From Selaginella moellendorffii (taxonomy: Eukaryota; Streptophyta; Lycopodiopsida; Selaginellales; Selaginellaceae), in contig NW_003314277.1 in the NCBI RefSeq assembly GCF_000143415.4, forward strand, positions 2,282,633 through 2,346,632: DNA of 64,000 nt, in the 5' to 3' direction. A program made the translations under genes and the position numbers. The notes beneath the pieces are model-generated. The model had not been told where the DNA came from. It searched no databases and was given only the letters and a program-made list of their open reading frames with translations. How positions within the stretch are numbered: the first letter of the stretch is position 1; each line of letters starts with the position of its first letter. This document shows positions 44,035-57,134 of the stretch, piece after piece.

Positions 44035-45104
44035 CATGGACCCATTAGAGATCTCTTCTGGCGGTCACCACGAGGAGCTGGTGGATATTGTCAAAGTGAA
44101 AGAAGGCGCGGGGACAAGCTCTCGAACCCGAGTCTGTAGAAGATCCTGGACGAGGGACTCCTCGCAGGTACAATATTCCAGAGAGTGAGAGGGAGACCTT
44201 TGCTCATCATCTCGCGCTGGTGGAGGCGATCAAGCAATTCATCCCCTGGAGATATCGAGCGGCTGAATGGCTGTTTGTCCGGTAAGCGGAAGTGGGAGTC
44301 TACCAACACGCGAGTGGAGGAGTTCGGTGGAGGAGTTCGTTGGCTTTTCCATCGAAGATGCGATCCGGGTGACTTGATCGAGGATGAAGATGCCCCGACT
44401 GGCAGTGTGCTCCACGTCCACGACTTGAGCGCGCTCAGACGCCTGCAGACAACCACTGAGAGCGCTAGCATAGACACGGACAAGATAGTCGGCGTGCTAG
44501 AACGGAAGTTCGCTGAGGACAAGTCGAGGGAGTGTGCGGTGTGGGAAGGCGGCTACCATTGCAGCAAGTATGCGATGGTCGGACCTCTCTACGTCGTGGT
44601 CGAGACACTCGCTCAGCTTGTGCGTGCAAGTGGTGATTACCCAGAATCGATGGTAGCGTTTGCTCGTCACCAAGTATTGACGGCTGACAATATGGAGTCT
44701 CTCTACCAGAAGTTGGATCTTGGCGCTAAGTTCCATAGGAAGATCTTCCAGGACGACCTTGCTGAAGAAGTGTATCCAAGCAAAGCTTGAAAAGCTCCAT
44801 CAGCATTATTCCCTGGAAAAGATATAAGTAACAGAAGCTCGTTCTGTTGGCCTTACAAACCATAATATGAGAGGGAAAAAAATGAATTTAAGCTTCATAA
44901 GCTTCTATGATCACTTCATCGTGGTTACTGCTTCCAACAATGGTGAGCAATGGGTTTAGTCATGCTGGAGCTTGCCGGCTCTTTGACGGGCTTTTGCGAT
45001 TAATCCTTGGAGACTCAGTATTGAGGATGACTCAGGAGGATCTGAGAAAAAGGATCAAGCTCAATGATGAGATTAATGAAGTGCTCAATAGCAACCTCCA
45101 TTAG
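44035..45104 (+). CDS. Unknown gene family, divergent from pol kappa pseudogene (fuller copy)
   Basis: Start candidate ATG 44036 (MDPLEISSGGHHEELVDIV). Coding-like segments follow in several frames: RYNIPESERETFAHHLALV and EAIKQFIPWRYRAAEWLFVR (44167-44282, then GTAAGC); EDEDAPTGSVLHVHDL and VGVLERKFAEDK; WEGGYHCSKYAMV, PLYVVVETLAQLVRA, MVAFARHQ, then KIFQDDLAEEVYPSKA with a stop (44788). A last block has LFDGLLRLILGDSVL and RKRIKLNDEINEVL, stop at 45102-45104. Blocks recur at 11254-11574 and 11985-12340. I do not recognise the family, and exon joins are uncertain. Confidence 0.45.
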
Positions 45105-47489
45105 AAGGGGAAGATAGTATATATTTTAAAGAAATAATTTGCTGTGCATTGCATGCAGTAATGTTTGATTTGAGTGTTATTCATATTTAGTATTATTTCA
45201 AATAAAGATTTATGACCTAAGCAATTTGTGATGCAATTTTGGAGGCAAAACATTGTGCAAGCCTACAAAATATATGAAAAAAAGCACATGTGTGTCTATA
45301 ACTCCATTAGAAGTGGAAAATTAATCTAAGTTTATATTTTAAAGAAATAATGTATTACACATTATAGCAAGCAATTTGCAATGGTGGGGTAGATGGCCAA
45401 GAAAAAATTGTGCAAACTTGCAAAATATATGAAAAAAAACATGTATGCTTAAATTGTTATAACACATATTTGTGGCTTTTAAAATAATATTTTAAACATA
45501 ATTTCTTTTTAACATACAGGCATGCATTGATAGATATATGGCAAAGTCTATATTAGCATTATGTATGTGACTTTTTTGTTGTATAAATTTCAAAATATTT
45601 TGATCTTTGTCTTGGCTTTATTTCTTTAGAGGTTATGATTCGCAATGACACCAGTATAGTTATATGCTCAGAGTTTCTTATTTCTGGTGTAGGTGAGGGC
45701 GGATAACAATAGAATTTGTAAAATTTCAAGTGGAAGGAGATTTGAGTTTTTGGATCTCTAATTTAAGTGCCAAGATGCACTTCAACCAAAATGAATGTGA
45801 AGTAAGAGTCAATCATTATCCTCTCGTCCTTTTTTAGTTCAAGTGAAAAAGTCATACTAGTGTTGGCACCAAATTTACTAACTCCATCTTCAGCAATATT
45901 CAAAGTCGTTAGCAATGCTTTTCAATTTTCGCACCTCTCAATTGACATACATTTATTTTTGTATAAGCCCGTGAGCAAGCTTCCATCCTCTTATAACAGC
46001 AATATTTTATTTGAGCTATCACCTCTTGTTAGCAACATAGGTTCCAAACAAAAGGGGATGGAGCAAATAGGATACCCATAATTGGTGCAAGATCAAGACT
46101 ACACACTTCCAACATTTTGAAGGCATAGTGTTTATAGTTTATTGTGGTGGATATTTAAATTGCATGGATAAAGCATGCAATCAAGATCATTGTAGAAATT
46201 CTATATTTTTCAAATGGTCTATAATCAATCTTGCTTTCTGTGATACCATTGCTATTGGATTCAAGTGTCGATTCTACAAAAAAACTCTTTTATATCATGC
46301 TATCCACGAAGCCAAAATGTATTACTTTCTTCCATAGAATGGAGTGGCTAAAAGAGCTATAGTGCATATTAGCACACACATGCATCAATGTAGGAAGGGA
46401 TGCAAAGGAGTTCTCTTAACTATTTTAAAGATGTTATGCAGAAAGAGACTATGAGAAACTCATTTGTAACTTCGAAGCATGTTCAAAAGGCTATCTTCAA
46501 AGATTTTATTGCAAACACCTTACTCAATCCAAACTGCCAAAAGACTCAACTAAACAAGGTTAGCTTGTGGGACTTATTATGAGGAGTACAATTTGCTATT
46601 AACCTAAGGAGGTACGTTTGTTGTATTTCATATGTTACAAAAATATCTTTTCCTTACATTATATTGTTTAGGATAAAATCTTGGATGTGTGAATCTTGAG
46701 AAGGAAAGTTGTGATAAAAAATTGACTCTATCCTTGAACTAAAAAGGACTTGTCCATACGAGTTCATCCACAGAAGTTTGTTTCTAGATTAAGTTGTGAA
46801 TGAGTAGGAGCACCCCTTCGTATTCAAGATATCTATAATGGGCCCTGCCTCTGATGTAAATATTGTCTCCCAAATAAACATATTTGGATCTAGTGATCTT
46901 GCAAATGCATAGGTATATTTAACCATATAGAGCATATATCAGGTTGAACAACTATGTGAGTTCATGTGTATGATCTAAGGTAATTTTTATTCTCATTATA
47001 TTGAAATTGTTGTAATATTTATGTTTTCACAGGCTACATTGTAACTTACAATTGTGACAGCAAAGTTTAAAGTACAAGACCAAATAGCCTAGGAATTATT
47101 TTGGAACTCCCTCTTCGATATTATACTAAAGTGGATTGGTAAGTTTGCAAACTTTCGTGGTTTTATAGTAAATGAGGTTGGTGTAAACAAGAATGGTGTT
47201 TGAGCAATTTTTGGGAATGATCAACTATTGGAAGGTCGTGAGAGGACTTATGAGTTCCATTGGGCTCAAAGTGTAAATTAGCACTACCACCTTATCAAGC
47301 TAGAGTTTCAATCAATGTTTAAGAAGTTGTGCAAACAATGGCAGGCTACACCTTTTAAAAAAGAGTATAAGGCAAAAGCAAATGAGATTCAAATGTGGTG
47401 GTGTGAAGATGGCTATACAGATATAAGTTGTCTATCACAACTTGAGTCGTGGTTAGGGTGGTGGGAAGTTAGGATGTTCTAGTGGAGAC
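45105..47489. other. AT-rich decayed region, possible old transposon
   Basis: 45860-46580 has short plus-strand frames with Cys/His-rich protein-like words (VYCGGYLNCMDKACNQDHC, AIVHISTHMHQCRKGC). Family not identified. No boundaries. Confidence 0.3.
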
Positions 47490-48036
47490 ATCACTGTAAG
47501 CTCCTTGAATTTAGACTTCCCGGGAGGTCACCCAACCCAGTATTATTTAAACCCAAGGACGATTAACCCTAAATATCCTAAGACCCTTAACCGATTGGAA
47601 AAAGGGGTGCACTCTTGGGCCCTTTATCTGAATTGTATGAACCCCATGGATTGTCTCTCGAGTCGTTCGCTTTGGTTTCTTACAATTCACCACGCTTCCT
47701 TGCAAGTTCACGCCCTCGTGAACAGAAGTTAAGAGCCCAGTAGGAGCAAACTGGACCAGCCAGATGTCAATCAACATATGGTGTGATTCCCCTAAGCCAA
47801 CCAACAGAGTTGGACCCGAGACCCCTCTAATACCAACTGTAAACTCCTTGAATTTGGACTTCCCGGGAGCTCACCCAACCTAGTACTATTCAAACCCAAG
47901 GACACTTAACCCTAAATATCCCAAAACCTTTAATCGATTGGAAAGGGGGTGCACTCTTGTTCATGGGCCCTTTCCTTCTATATTTGAACTTCATGGATTA
48001 TCTCTCGAGTCGTTTGCTTTGGTTGCTTACAATCAC
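47490..48036 (-). mobile_element. TRIM element (miniature LTR retrotransposon), complete
   Basis: Terminal direct repeats 47495-47684 (190 bp) and 47838-48031 (194 bp) each start TGTAA and end TTACA. The 153-bp interior has no ORF. On the minus strand the sequence after the 5' repeat is TTGGTATTAGAGGGG, matching the usual initiator-Met tRNA primer site (TGGTATCAGAG) with one change. ATCAC at 47490-47494 is repeated at 48032-48036 as the target duplication. This is a non-autonomous element that must use another element's proteins. Confidence 0.88.
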
Positions 48037-49400
48037 TCTTTTTAAGTTAGTTTTTATTTTTTCTTCTCATTTTATTGCCTTTTAATATTGCCTTTTTTCA
48101 TTGGGATCAACCATTTAAGGATCTTGTATACACCCCAACTGAAAATCTCCCCAAAAGTAAGCATTGGAGTTTGCATTCCTCTAAGGTAGGAAAAGGGAAG
48201 ATGAGTCTATATAAAGCTTATTTATTAGATTTGATACACATTATAAAGTAGTTTTCAAAACCGTTGGCATTTGAGGAATGAAGATACATGGGAAGGTTGA
48301 GATGTTACATGATAGGATGAAGAGAAAATTAACTCCACCCACCTGAACGATGGCAATTATGGTTGAGAAAGTGGTCTGTGGCACATCTATGAAGTACATT
48401 CTTTGGGTTTCTATTGGTGATATAAAGATTGTTTGCTCAAACTGTCATTTTTCCTTTCTTGGTGAAGATGTTGGCACAGACCTTGGAGTGGAAAGCTCTC
48501 ATAAGTCTAATGTTAAGTACCATTCTACTCTAAGACACTACTCTTGGATTGAGCCACCTTAAATGGTTGATAAAGAGAGTATATCACAGCAAATTGAAAT
48601 CGTTTACCATAGCGTGGAGCCAAAGCAATGAGCATTCCGCCATGTGCTAGCAAAATCCAATGTAACGTGTGTGGGGATGTTTCCAAGGGGCAAGTATTAA
48701 ATCTAGATTTGTGGTGATAAATCTGTTTTTGTTCTAGCCCCATATTTCTATAGGAAATGCAAGCAAGCAAGATTTTTGAGATGGTGCTAGTTGTATTGTT
48801 ATAACACCGATGGCAACCATATGAAACAACTTAAAGACATTATAGTGACTAAACCTAATGCAGTACCTAAAGAATGGCTAGTTGTTAATGGGGTCACACT
48901 CACCTCAGATGAAATTGAAAACCTTGAGAAATTTGGTTTCAATCTTGAAAGGAGAGTTGGAAACATAAGTGATAGAACCAAGACTATTCCTACAAAGATA
49001 CATAGAAATCTAGCAAGAAAAGGTAAGGTAGTTAAATTTATTGGTACTATCTCTAAGTAGAAGTAGGGTAAATAAGCTTAGCTCAAACACTTGAGTGTGA
49101 GATTCTCTCCATGAAGTATATCACTGCACTTGCAAAGGAATACATAGTCAAAACAAAAGGTGGAGAGTACATAATTACCATTCAAGACTTTCTTTTTTGC
49201 ATATGTCCAGACTTTATAAAGCACGAGGAACATAGGAAGGCATATGCTCCTTGCAAACATATGTACTACATCTTTATCAACATTTTGCACTAAGATCCTA
49301 AAGTGGATATTCATATACACTAAACAAGTCTTATTATTGCTGAGTTGCAGAAAACTTTTAGAGCTAACTAGATTTTCCAACTCTATCGATATTTATTCTC
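48037..49400 (+). pseudogene. Decayed gene with a SWIM-type zinc finger
   Basis: Plus-strand frames show VPKEWLVVNGVTLTSDEIENL (48868-48930), KYITALAKEYIVKTKGGEY (49111-49167) and a CxC-like, CPDFIKHEEHRKAYAPCKHMYYIF block (49200-49270) with the CxH end of SWIM fingers. Stops and shifts break it. SWIM fingers are common in MULE transposases and FRS/FAR1-like proteins. The source is unknown, and the TRIM element inserted upstream of it. Confidence 0.4.
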
Positions 49401-49559
49401 TATCAATAATATAAACTCATTATACTTTATATATTTAATTAAAAACATTTACTTTTCATTTCATATATTTGCCAGTGTTCTTTTCACAATACTACTCATA
49501 ATACTCATGTCTCCATTTCTATCTTTACCATCTCAAAAAATATTTGATGGTAGTCTTTT

Positions 49560-49758
49560 AGGTGCATATGTTGCAGTGTGTCATTAGAGCATATATACTA
49601 TCATACTGTAGCACATGTGGTTTTTACCCTTTATCCTATGGTGGTTTACCATAGGATAACACCATGAAGCGGAACCTAAACCCTCTTTATGCCACGTGTC
49701 ACATGCCACGTTCCAAAGGAACATGGTGTGGAACTCGACGTTCAGGGCCTTGGGCCAC
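49560..49758. repeat. Left part of the older LTR that was split by the chromovirus
   Basis: Sequence up to CTTGGGCCAC at 49758 resumes at 57130 (GCCACTGAACGAAGG). The unsplit relative at 31780-31930 shows the same junction, CTTGGGCCACTGAATGAAG. Confidence 0.7.
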
Positions 49759-50104
49759 TGTAGCGCACCTGAATTTGGAGCCGAACTCCAAGCCCGTTGC
49801 GCTATGAAACGAGGGTCCGGTACAATCCCACGAGCACCAGCTCCCCGTATCCAGCACCTGCACGCAAAATGGTGTCAGACGGAGTCTGGCACAATTTTGG
49901 CATACCGGTGGCCTAACGTGAGGAGGAGGGTACTCCACCGACTAGAGCAGCGTGGAGCTTAGGCTTAGACCCAAGTCGGACGCAGAACAAGGAGCGACAC
50001 AGCCCAGCGGGAGCCAAACTAATGTCTCAGGTGGTCGGACATGCATTCCAACCACTATCTCTACTATACATTTGGAACCCCCCACAGCCCCCCCCCCTTG
50101 AGGG

Positions 50105-50204
50105 NNNNNNNNNNNNNNNNNNNNNNNNNNNNNNNNNNNNNNNNNNNNNNNNNNNNNNNNNNNNNNNNNNNNNNNNNNNNNNNNNNNNNNNNNNNNNNNN
50201 NNNN
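50105..50204. other. Assembly gap (100 N) inside the 3' LTR
   Basis: It follows a C homopolymer. The 5' LTR carries about 100 bp at the equivalent place (56547-56648), so no unique sequence is likely to be missing. Confidence 0.95.
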
Positions 50205-51297
50205 TCCTTGGATTGCGAATTTGGACACAGGACGAACACTATTGTGTTCAGGCCGATCTCTACATTCCGTAAATATGCCAAATGAGCTAATCTAGACACT
50301 TTCCTTAAATAGCATTTGGGACCGAAATGAGACCAAAACAACAAAGGGCGTGATAGCGAGGGTGTTTGGCAGACACGGTAAGCTATCATTTAATGAATAT
50401 TGAGGGACTAGTCTCAATATCGCGGGGGTTCTTGACACTAGCAAGTGCAAGCCAATGACAGGAGTTTCTCAAACCAGGCCGAGTATGCTCAGCAAGAAAC
50501 ACATAGGGTTCCTACCTTATGTTTATCCGATTTAAGTACACGGTCATTGACCAGTTTCACAACTAGCTCAAGTGGGAAAAATAAAGGGAACCAACTGTAC
50601 CGACCTTCTGCCGTTATGGCAGTAAGGAAAGAGTGTCCGTAAGGACTGACCGACAAGTATCTTTCGATACCTGAAGTCACATTCGCGACACTCTCCCCCC
50701 CTTGGGGAAGATCGATGTCCTCGTCGATGCATACCCGAGTCTAGCAAACCGTCAAAGAAACAACTCTGAAAGTTAACGGAAAGCACACTATGTGGGAAAC
50801 GCACCGACTTAAATGAGTTATGGAACGACCTCTCCTCTACGTCCAAAGACGTTAAGACTCAAACACCCTCCGGCCGTCACCGACAAAGAAATGACTAGCA
50901 AAGTTAGCCACCCTTGCTGCTCCGAGTACCACTCGGCTTACAAAGGAATGATACATCCCTGCCCGTAGGGACATAGGGAGAGGGCCAGAGGCCCAACTTC
51001 CCCTGAGCAAGAAATCAACCCCGTCGGGAAGATTTAGATAACTACTATAAACTGGCAGATTAAGTTGTTTACACGACCACGCCCCTTTTCGAAAATGAGT
51101 CATCGAGAGAGAGGCGGGGACTTGTGATCAGTCTATAATAGTTATCCCCATGGTTATGGATTGGACCCATGCACCGAAGTGCCGAAGTCAGCCTGCCAAA
51201 ACTGACCCAAGTACTAATGAACGAGAGAAACGACACTTTGATTATAGAAATATAGTATTTTATTAATTTGCAAGATTTATTACAAGATTTACAAAAG

Positions 51298-54200
51298 CTA
51301 GTTTTTATTACGATTCTCATACTCCGTGACAAGCTCACGAGCATGTGTAAGATTACTAAGAGGTTCCCAAGTTGATTCACAAGTTGGATAACCTTTCCAC
51401 TTAACTAGATATTCCTTGGAACGACCACCACGAGCTTTGCGAGATAAGAGAATCGTTTCGACCTCATACTCCATGTCACCATTCACAACCTCCGGAGGGG
51501 GACGAATGTCCACAGAGCGATCCATAGCAACATGATATGGTGCTAGTAAACTAACATGAAACACATCATGTACATTGGACAACTCATCCAGAAGATCCAA
51601 CTTATAGGATACATCACCAACTGGTTTCACCACCCGATAGGGTCCAACATATCTTGGCAATAATTTCCGAGATAAACACCCCTTAATGTTCAAGTTGCGG
51701 GAAGATAGCCAGACCTGATCTCCCACTTGATAGGATACATCCCGCCGATGCTGATCCTTATCACGTCGATACCTATCTTGAGCTTTGCCTATCGCCTCAG
51801 TTTCTCTAGACCAACCTTGACGTAGCTGCTCCGCATAAGTCTCAACGGCCGGGACCAACACTTCGGACATTGGTTTCGGTACAGCAATCTGTTGAGGAAC
51901 CCCACGAGCATTTCCTTGCAACATCTCCCATGGAGAACAGCCGATAGCACTGTGAAATGTGTTGTTATAACATATTTCTGTTGTATCCAAATGCTCAACC
52001 CAGTCGCGTTGGTCCACTGCGACATAGTATCACAGATAATCCTTGACTTGAGCATTCACGCGTTCGGTCTGCCCATCAGTTTGAGGATGATAATCCGTAC
52101 TAAACTTCAACTTGGTACCAAACAACTGGAACAGTGTGCCCCAAAACTTCCCCGTAAACCTCGAATCCCTATCTGAGATCATCTCTTTAGGGAGACCACG
52201 AACCCACACTACTTCATGGAAAAAGAGTTTTGCTGCTTGTTTTGCATTCACTGTTCCCACAGTTGGAATGAAGTGTGCAATTTTCGACAACCGATCCACA
52301 ACCACCATCAAAGTATCATAACCCTTAGACTTCGGCAAGCAAGTGACGAAATCAAGTGTCACACTTTGAAATGGCCATGCCAGTGCTGGAATGCACTGCA
52401 ACTTTCCAGCCTGCTTCTCAGCTTTGCGCTTACATTGCTGGCATATAGGGCAGGAACGGACATAGTCCACTACATCACCTTCCATACCAGACCAGAAAAA
52501 TCCCTTTTTCAACGAAGCTAGTGTCTTTCGCTGTCCACCATGTCCCACTGCTGGAACATCATGATGTTCCCGCAAAAATAACTGCTGCAGATCCTTAGAG
52601 GGAAGATACAATCTTTCTTGCTTATAGAATATAAGCCCATCCTGAACTGAGAAGTGAAGTTTCGCATTAGTGTGACTAGCAACTTTTGCTGCTTCGCTAC
52701 CAGGGCTCTGCTTCAACAACCCCGCTCGACATAAGATTGCCTTTGCCAATGGGTCATGTCCATATGAAGCCCGAACGTCTTCCAACCAATCTGAACTGAT
52801 TGCCGATATTGCCCGGAATTGAGCCTGACGACTCAATGCATCCGGAACAACATTGTCTTTACTAGGTTTATATATGATTTCCATATCATATCTAGCAAGC
52901 TTCTCTTGCCAACGAGCCTGCTTCGGCGTAAGCTTAGGCTGCGTAGCAAAGTAGCTTAGTGTGTTACTATCTGTATAAACCTTAGTGTGTCCACCCAAGT
53001 AGTGTCTCCAGTGTTCCAGGGCCGACACTATAGCAAACATCTCTTTTTCATGCGTTGGCCATCTTCGTTGGGTTTCATCCAATTTCTTGGAATAGAACGC
53101 AACGGGACAACCATGTCGCCTTAGCGTAACACCAACGGCTTTGTCACAATCTTGCTGTAACACGGCACCAATAGCATAACCAAATGCATCACAATGCACT
53201 TCGAAGGGTTTATCAAGATCCGGGATCCTGAGAACAGGAACCGTAGTCAAGATCTCCTTCAATCGTACAAAAGTACGCTGACAAGCTAGTGTCCAATGAA
53301 ATAGAATATTGCTCTTCGTCAACTCAGTCAACGGAAGAGCAATTCTTGCAAAATTGCGGACAAACTTGCGATAGTATCCCGCCAAACCGAGAAAGGAACG
53401 AACATCAGATACAGTGGTCGGGACTTCCCAGGACTTCACCGCTTCCACCTTTTTTGGATCGACCTCAATCACGCCACCACCAACTATATGTCTGAGAAAG
53501 TTTACGCGCAATTGACCAAAAGTGCATTTACTTTCCTTAGCATACAGTTTGTGTTCGCGCAACTTTTGAAACACCAGCTCCAAGTGTTTCAAATGATCCT
53601 CCAACGTTTCACTAAAGACTAGAACATCATCGATGTATAGGACAACAAATGCGTCCAAATAATCTTCGAATATTCTATCCATCATAGTGCTGAACGTTGC
53701 CGGAGCATTGCATAACCCGAACGGCATGACAAGGAACTCATAAGATCCATACCGAGTCTTAAAGGCTGTCTTCTCCACATCCTGATCCGCCACCCGTATC
53801 TGATGATACCCGGACCGCAAATCAAGTCGCGTAAAATACTTAGCCTTTAAGAGTTGGTCAAACAAGTCATCAATGCGAGGCAAAGGATAACTATTTTTAA
53901 CCGTGATCTTGTTGAGTGCCCGATAGTCAATACACATCCTCATGGTTCCATCATTTTTCATAACAAAAAGGATTAGTGCTCCATAAGGTGACTTGCTGGG
54001 TCGGATATGACCTTTGTCAAGAAGCTCCGTGAGTTGCTTCTTGAGTTCAGCCATCTCCTTGATGTTCAACCGATACGGAGCTTTCGTGGGTGGTTTAGAA
54101 CCCGGAATAACCTCAATCCGATGATCAACCTCACGGCTAGGGGGTAGCCCTGGTGGCAAATCCTTCGGGAAGATATCCTGATTCTGCACCAACAACTCCA

Positions 54201-56031
54201 ATATCTTCTTTGGTACAAGATCAACCCCGTTGCCAATCCGAACAGAGTCACCCACATTCTCAGCTTCCATCACTTGAACCCAAAAGGTCCGACATCCCCC
54301 CTTAGTTGCTTTTTGAGCGGCCCTCGCAGTCAGGAACTTTCCATCCCAATCCTTTGAGGAACGCTTTTGCAACTAGAAGGACACATCAGGTCGTCCTTCG
54401 GACTTCAACGTGATACGACTTTGTCCAACACCATAAATCCCTTTTATATACTTGTTGAAGAAATCCATACCAAACACCATCTGAAAATCTGGTATCTTCA
54501 ACACTACCAAGTCCACTCTTTCTTTCCACTTGGATATCTTTATTGGAACATCACTCACAAATTTTCTGGCTACTTGCCCACCTTCCGCAAACCGGAAATG
54601 CATAGGCGACATTTGCTCAGCATTCAATCCTAACAACTTAACTAAGTCTTCGGACATCACGCTGTGCGTAGTTCCCGTGTCAATCATCACTCGGATTCGG
54701 TGTCCACGGACAAAGCCTACCAGATACATCAACGGATCAGTGTTTGCATTGACTGCAAGAAAAGCTTGAGGAAAGCAACGAAAGTTACTCACCTCTTCTT
54801 CCTCATAGTCTGCATTGACCAACTCGTCAACTCCTTCAGCTTCACCACCACTGTCTTCCCTCATGACATTAACCCGAGACCTTGTCTTATGCTTGTTGGG
54901 ACATTCCGAGGACCTATGTCCCGACTCTCCACAATGGAAGCAATGACCCACACTACCCGTTCCGCTAGGAGCAGGTTTTGCAGGTTGCTGCTGCTTGTAC
55001 CCACTAGGAGGAGGAACAGAGGGCCTAGGACCAGAAGAAGCTGCTGGTGGTCTCCAACCACCACCACCTTTGTTAACCGTTGCTTGTGAGCCTCCAGGGC
55101 GGAACTTACTTTCCACCCTCTGTTTCCGATCACCTTGTTTATTCCTAGAATTCCTATTCTTGTCCGAGTTACCAGCATACGGTTGCTGATATTGTTCCAT
55201 GAGTGAGTGACTAAAGGCAACTTGCTGCGCTGCCTCCTTACACTCCAGATACGTCTTCGGCTTAAACTTCAAAATCTCATTGCGAGAAAGTGAACTTAAA
55301 CCCTCCAAAAAATAACTCCGAGCATCTTCGTCACTCATATTTGCAATCATAATGCGCTTCTGAGCAAACACATTAACATAATGCATGAGATCACCTCATT
55401 GCTTTAACCGCCGCAGCTCCGCGCGAAGTCTCAGACCAAGATCATCTGGCAAGTATTTCTTACGGATACGAGACCGCATCTTGGTCCAACTCCTAGTCTA
55501 CCCTTTTATAGCACACACTTGGCGCCACCAAGTTTTGGCATGATCAGTGAGAAAGGATTGCGCGCACGCAACTTTCGTACGATCATCTACGTCTGCCGCT
55601 ATGAAGCAGTTCTCCATATCGTAGACCCAGTCTTCCAAAACCTGATAGTCCCGCATGCCTCTGAAGTTGGGTGGTTTCGGAGGCTTGAACTTTGAAACTC
55701 GTGCAATCGGGGGCGGTTGCAGAACTTCATCGTCCTCAGAACTTGAAGAGGAGTCTGGTTGCTTAGGCTTAGCTGGTTTGGCTGCCTCAGCTTCTTTCTT
55801 CCTCTTTTTGTTCTCCTTCTTCAATTTGCGAATCTCCTTTCGCAAATTCTTGATCTCGACTTCTTGAGCCGTACGCTGCAACGCTGCAGCATTTGGCTCT
55901 TCCTCTTCCGACTCAGCCTCTGCTTCTTCCACAACATCTCTAGCAGGAGTTTCCTCCTCTCGATTCGCCTGTCTAGAGGTTTCAGCGTCATCAGCACGGT
56001 TCCGTTTCACCATCCCGCTAGCTGCATGCAT
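51298..56031 (-). CDS. Gag-Pol polyprotein of the chromovirus, interrupted by four stops
   Basis: A single reading frame of 1,578 codons runs from ATG 56031. Gag has an acidic and Lys-rich coiled coil, then [18 protein letters not shown], and a CX2CX4HX4C zinc knuckle ([14 protein letters not shown], about 54940). Protease DTG is at about 54680. RT has CIDYRALNK and YIDDVLVFS (about 53640). RNase H has [15 protein letters not shown]. Integrase has the HHCC finger ([17 protein letters not shown]) and DFVTCLPKS, and GPYRVV leads to a chromodomain ([19 protein letters not shown]) near 51400. Stops lie at 55498-55500 (TAG), 55396-55398 (TGA), 54373-54375 (TAG) and 52030-52032 (TGA). There are no frameshifts. 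It is recently inactive and may still be mobilised in trans. Confidence 0.9.
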
Positions 56032-57134
56032 GCCTCTATCAGTCACTGAACATGCATACAACGTTCTTACCGAATGGTACAATCCAACTAATCCTACACA
56101 AGTCGCTTCGGATCTACTAGAAAAGTCTCTGCATATGCAACTTAAGTCAGAAAATTTGACAAAAGTTGGATAGGAATCGCTGAGACAATTCCTCTGATAC
56201 CAAATGTAGCGCACCTGAATTTGGAGCCGAACTCCAAGCCCGTTGCGCTACGAAACGAGGGTCCAGTACAATCCCATGAGCACTAGCTCCCCGTATCCAG
56301 CACCTGCACGCAAAATGATGTCAGACGGAGTCTGGCACAATTTTGGCATACCGGTGGCCTAACGCGAGGAGGAGGGTACTCCACCGACTAGAGCAGCGTG
56401 GAGCTTGGGCTTAGACCCAAGTTGGACGCAAAACAAGGAGCGACACAGCCCAGCGGGAGCCAAACTAATGTCTCAGGTGGTCGAACATGCATTCCAACCA
56501 CTATCTCTACTATACATTTGGAACCCCCCACAGCCCCCCCCCCCCCCCCCCTTGAGGGACACTCGCTTTGGGCTTTCACCCCAAGCCTCCCTTAGTACCA
56601 GGAGTTAGTCTTTGGGACAAGTCCGAAACTTACTAAATATGGAATGTCCTTAGATTGCGAATTTGGACACGGGACGAACACCATTGTGTTCAGGCCGATC
56701 TCTACATTCCATAGATATGCCAAATGAGCTAATCTAGACACTTTCCTTAAATAGCATTTGGGACCGAAATGAGACCAACACAAAGGGCGTGATAGCGAGT
56801 GTGTTTGGCAGACACGGTAAGCTATCATTTAATGAATATTGAGGGACTAGTCTCAATATCGCGGGGGTTCTTGACACTAGCAAGTGCAAGCCAATGACAG
56901 GAGTTTCTCAAACCAGGCCGAGTATGCTCAGCAAGAAACACATAGGGTTCCTACCTTATGTTTATCCGATTTAAGTACACGGTCATTGACCAGTTTCTCA
57001 ACTAGCTCAAGTGGGAAAAATAAAGGGAACCAACTGTACCGACCTTCTGCCGTTATGGCAGTAAGGAAAGAGTGTCCGTAAGGACTGACCGACAAGTATC
57101 TTTCGATACCTGAAGTCACATTCGCGACAGCCAC

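Larger units (their letters stand above)
49759..57129 (-). mobile_element. Near-intact Ty3/gypsy chromovirus, minus strand, with TSD GCCAC
   Basis: LTRs 49759-50690 (3', contains the N gap) and 56205-57129 (5') both run TGTAGCGC...GCGACA. GCCAC at 49754-49758 and 57130-57134 is the target duplication. The primer site TTTGGTATCAGAGG (initiator Met tRNA) abuts the 5' LTR at about 56190-56204. A G-rich polypurine tract abuts the 3' LTR at 50691-50707. One long frame (56031-51298) holds gag-pol with four in-frame stops. Confidence 0.93.

Noticed and set aside
47495-48031. Direct repeats considered as a CRISPR array or tandem duplication
   Set aside because: There are only two units of about 190 bp with TG..CA ends, a primer site and a target duplication, which define a TRIM element.
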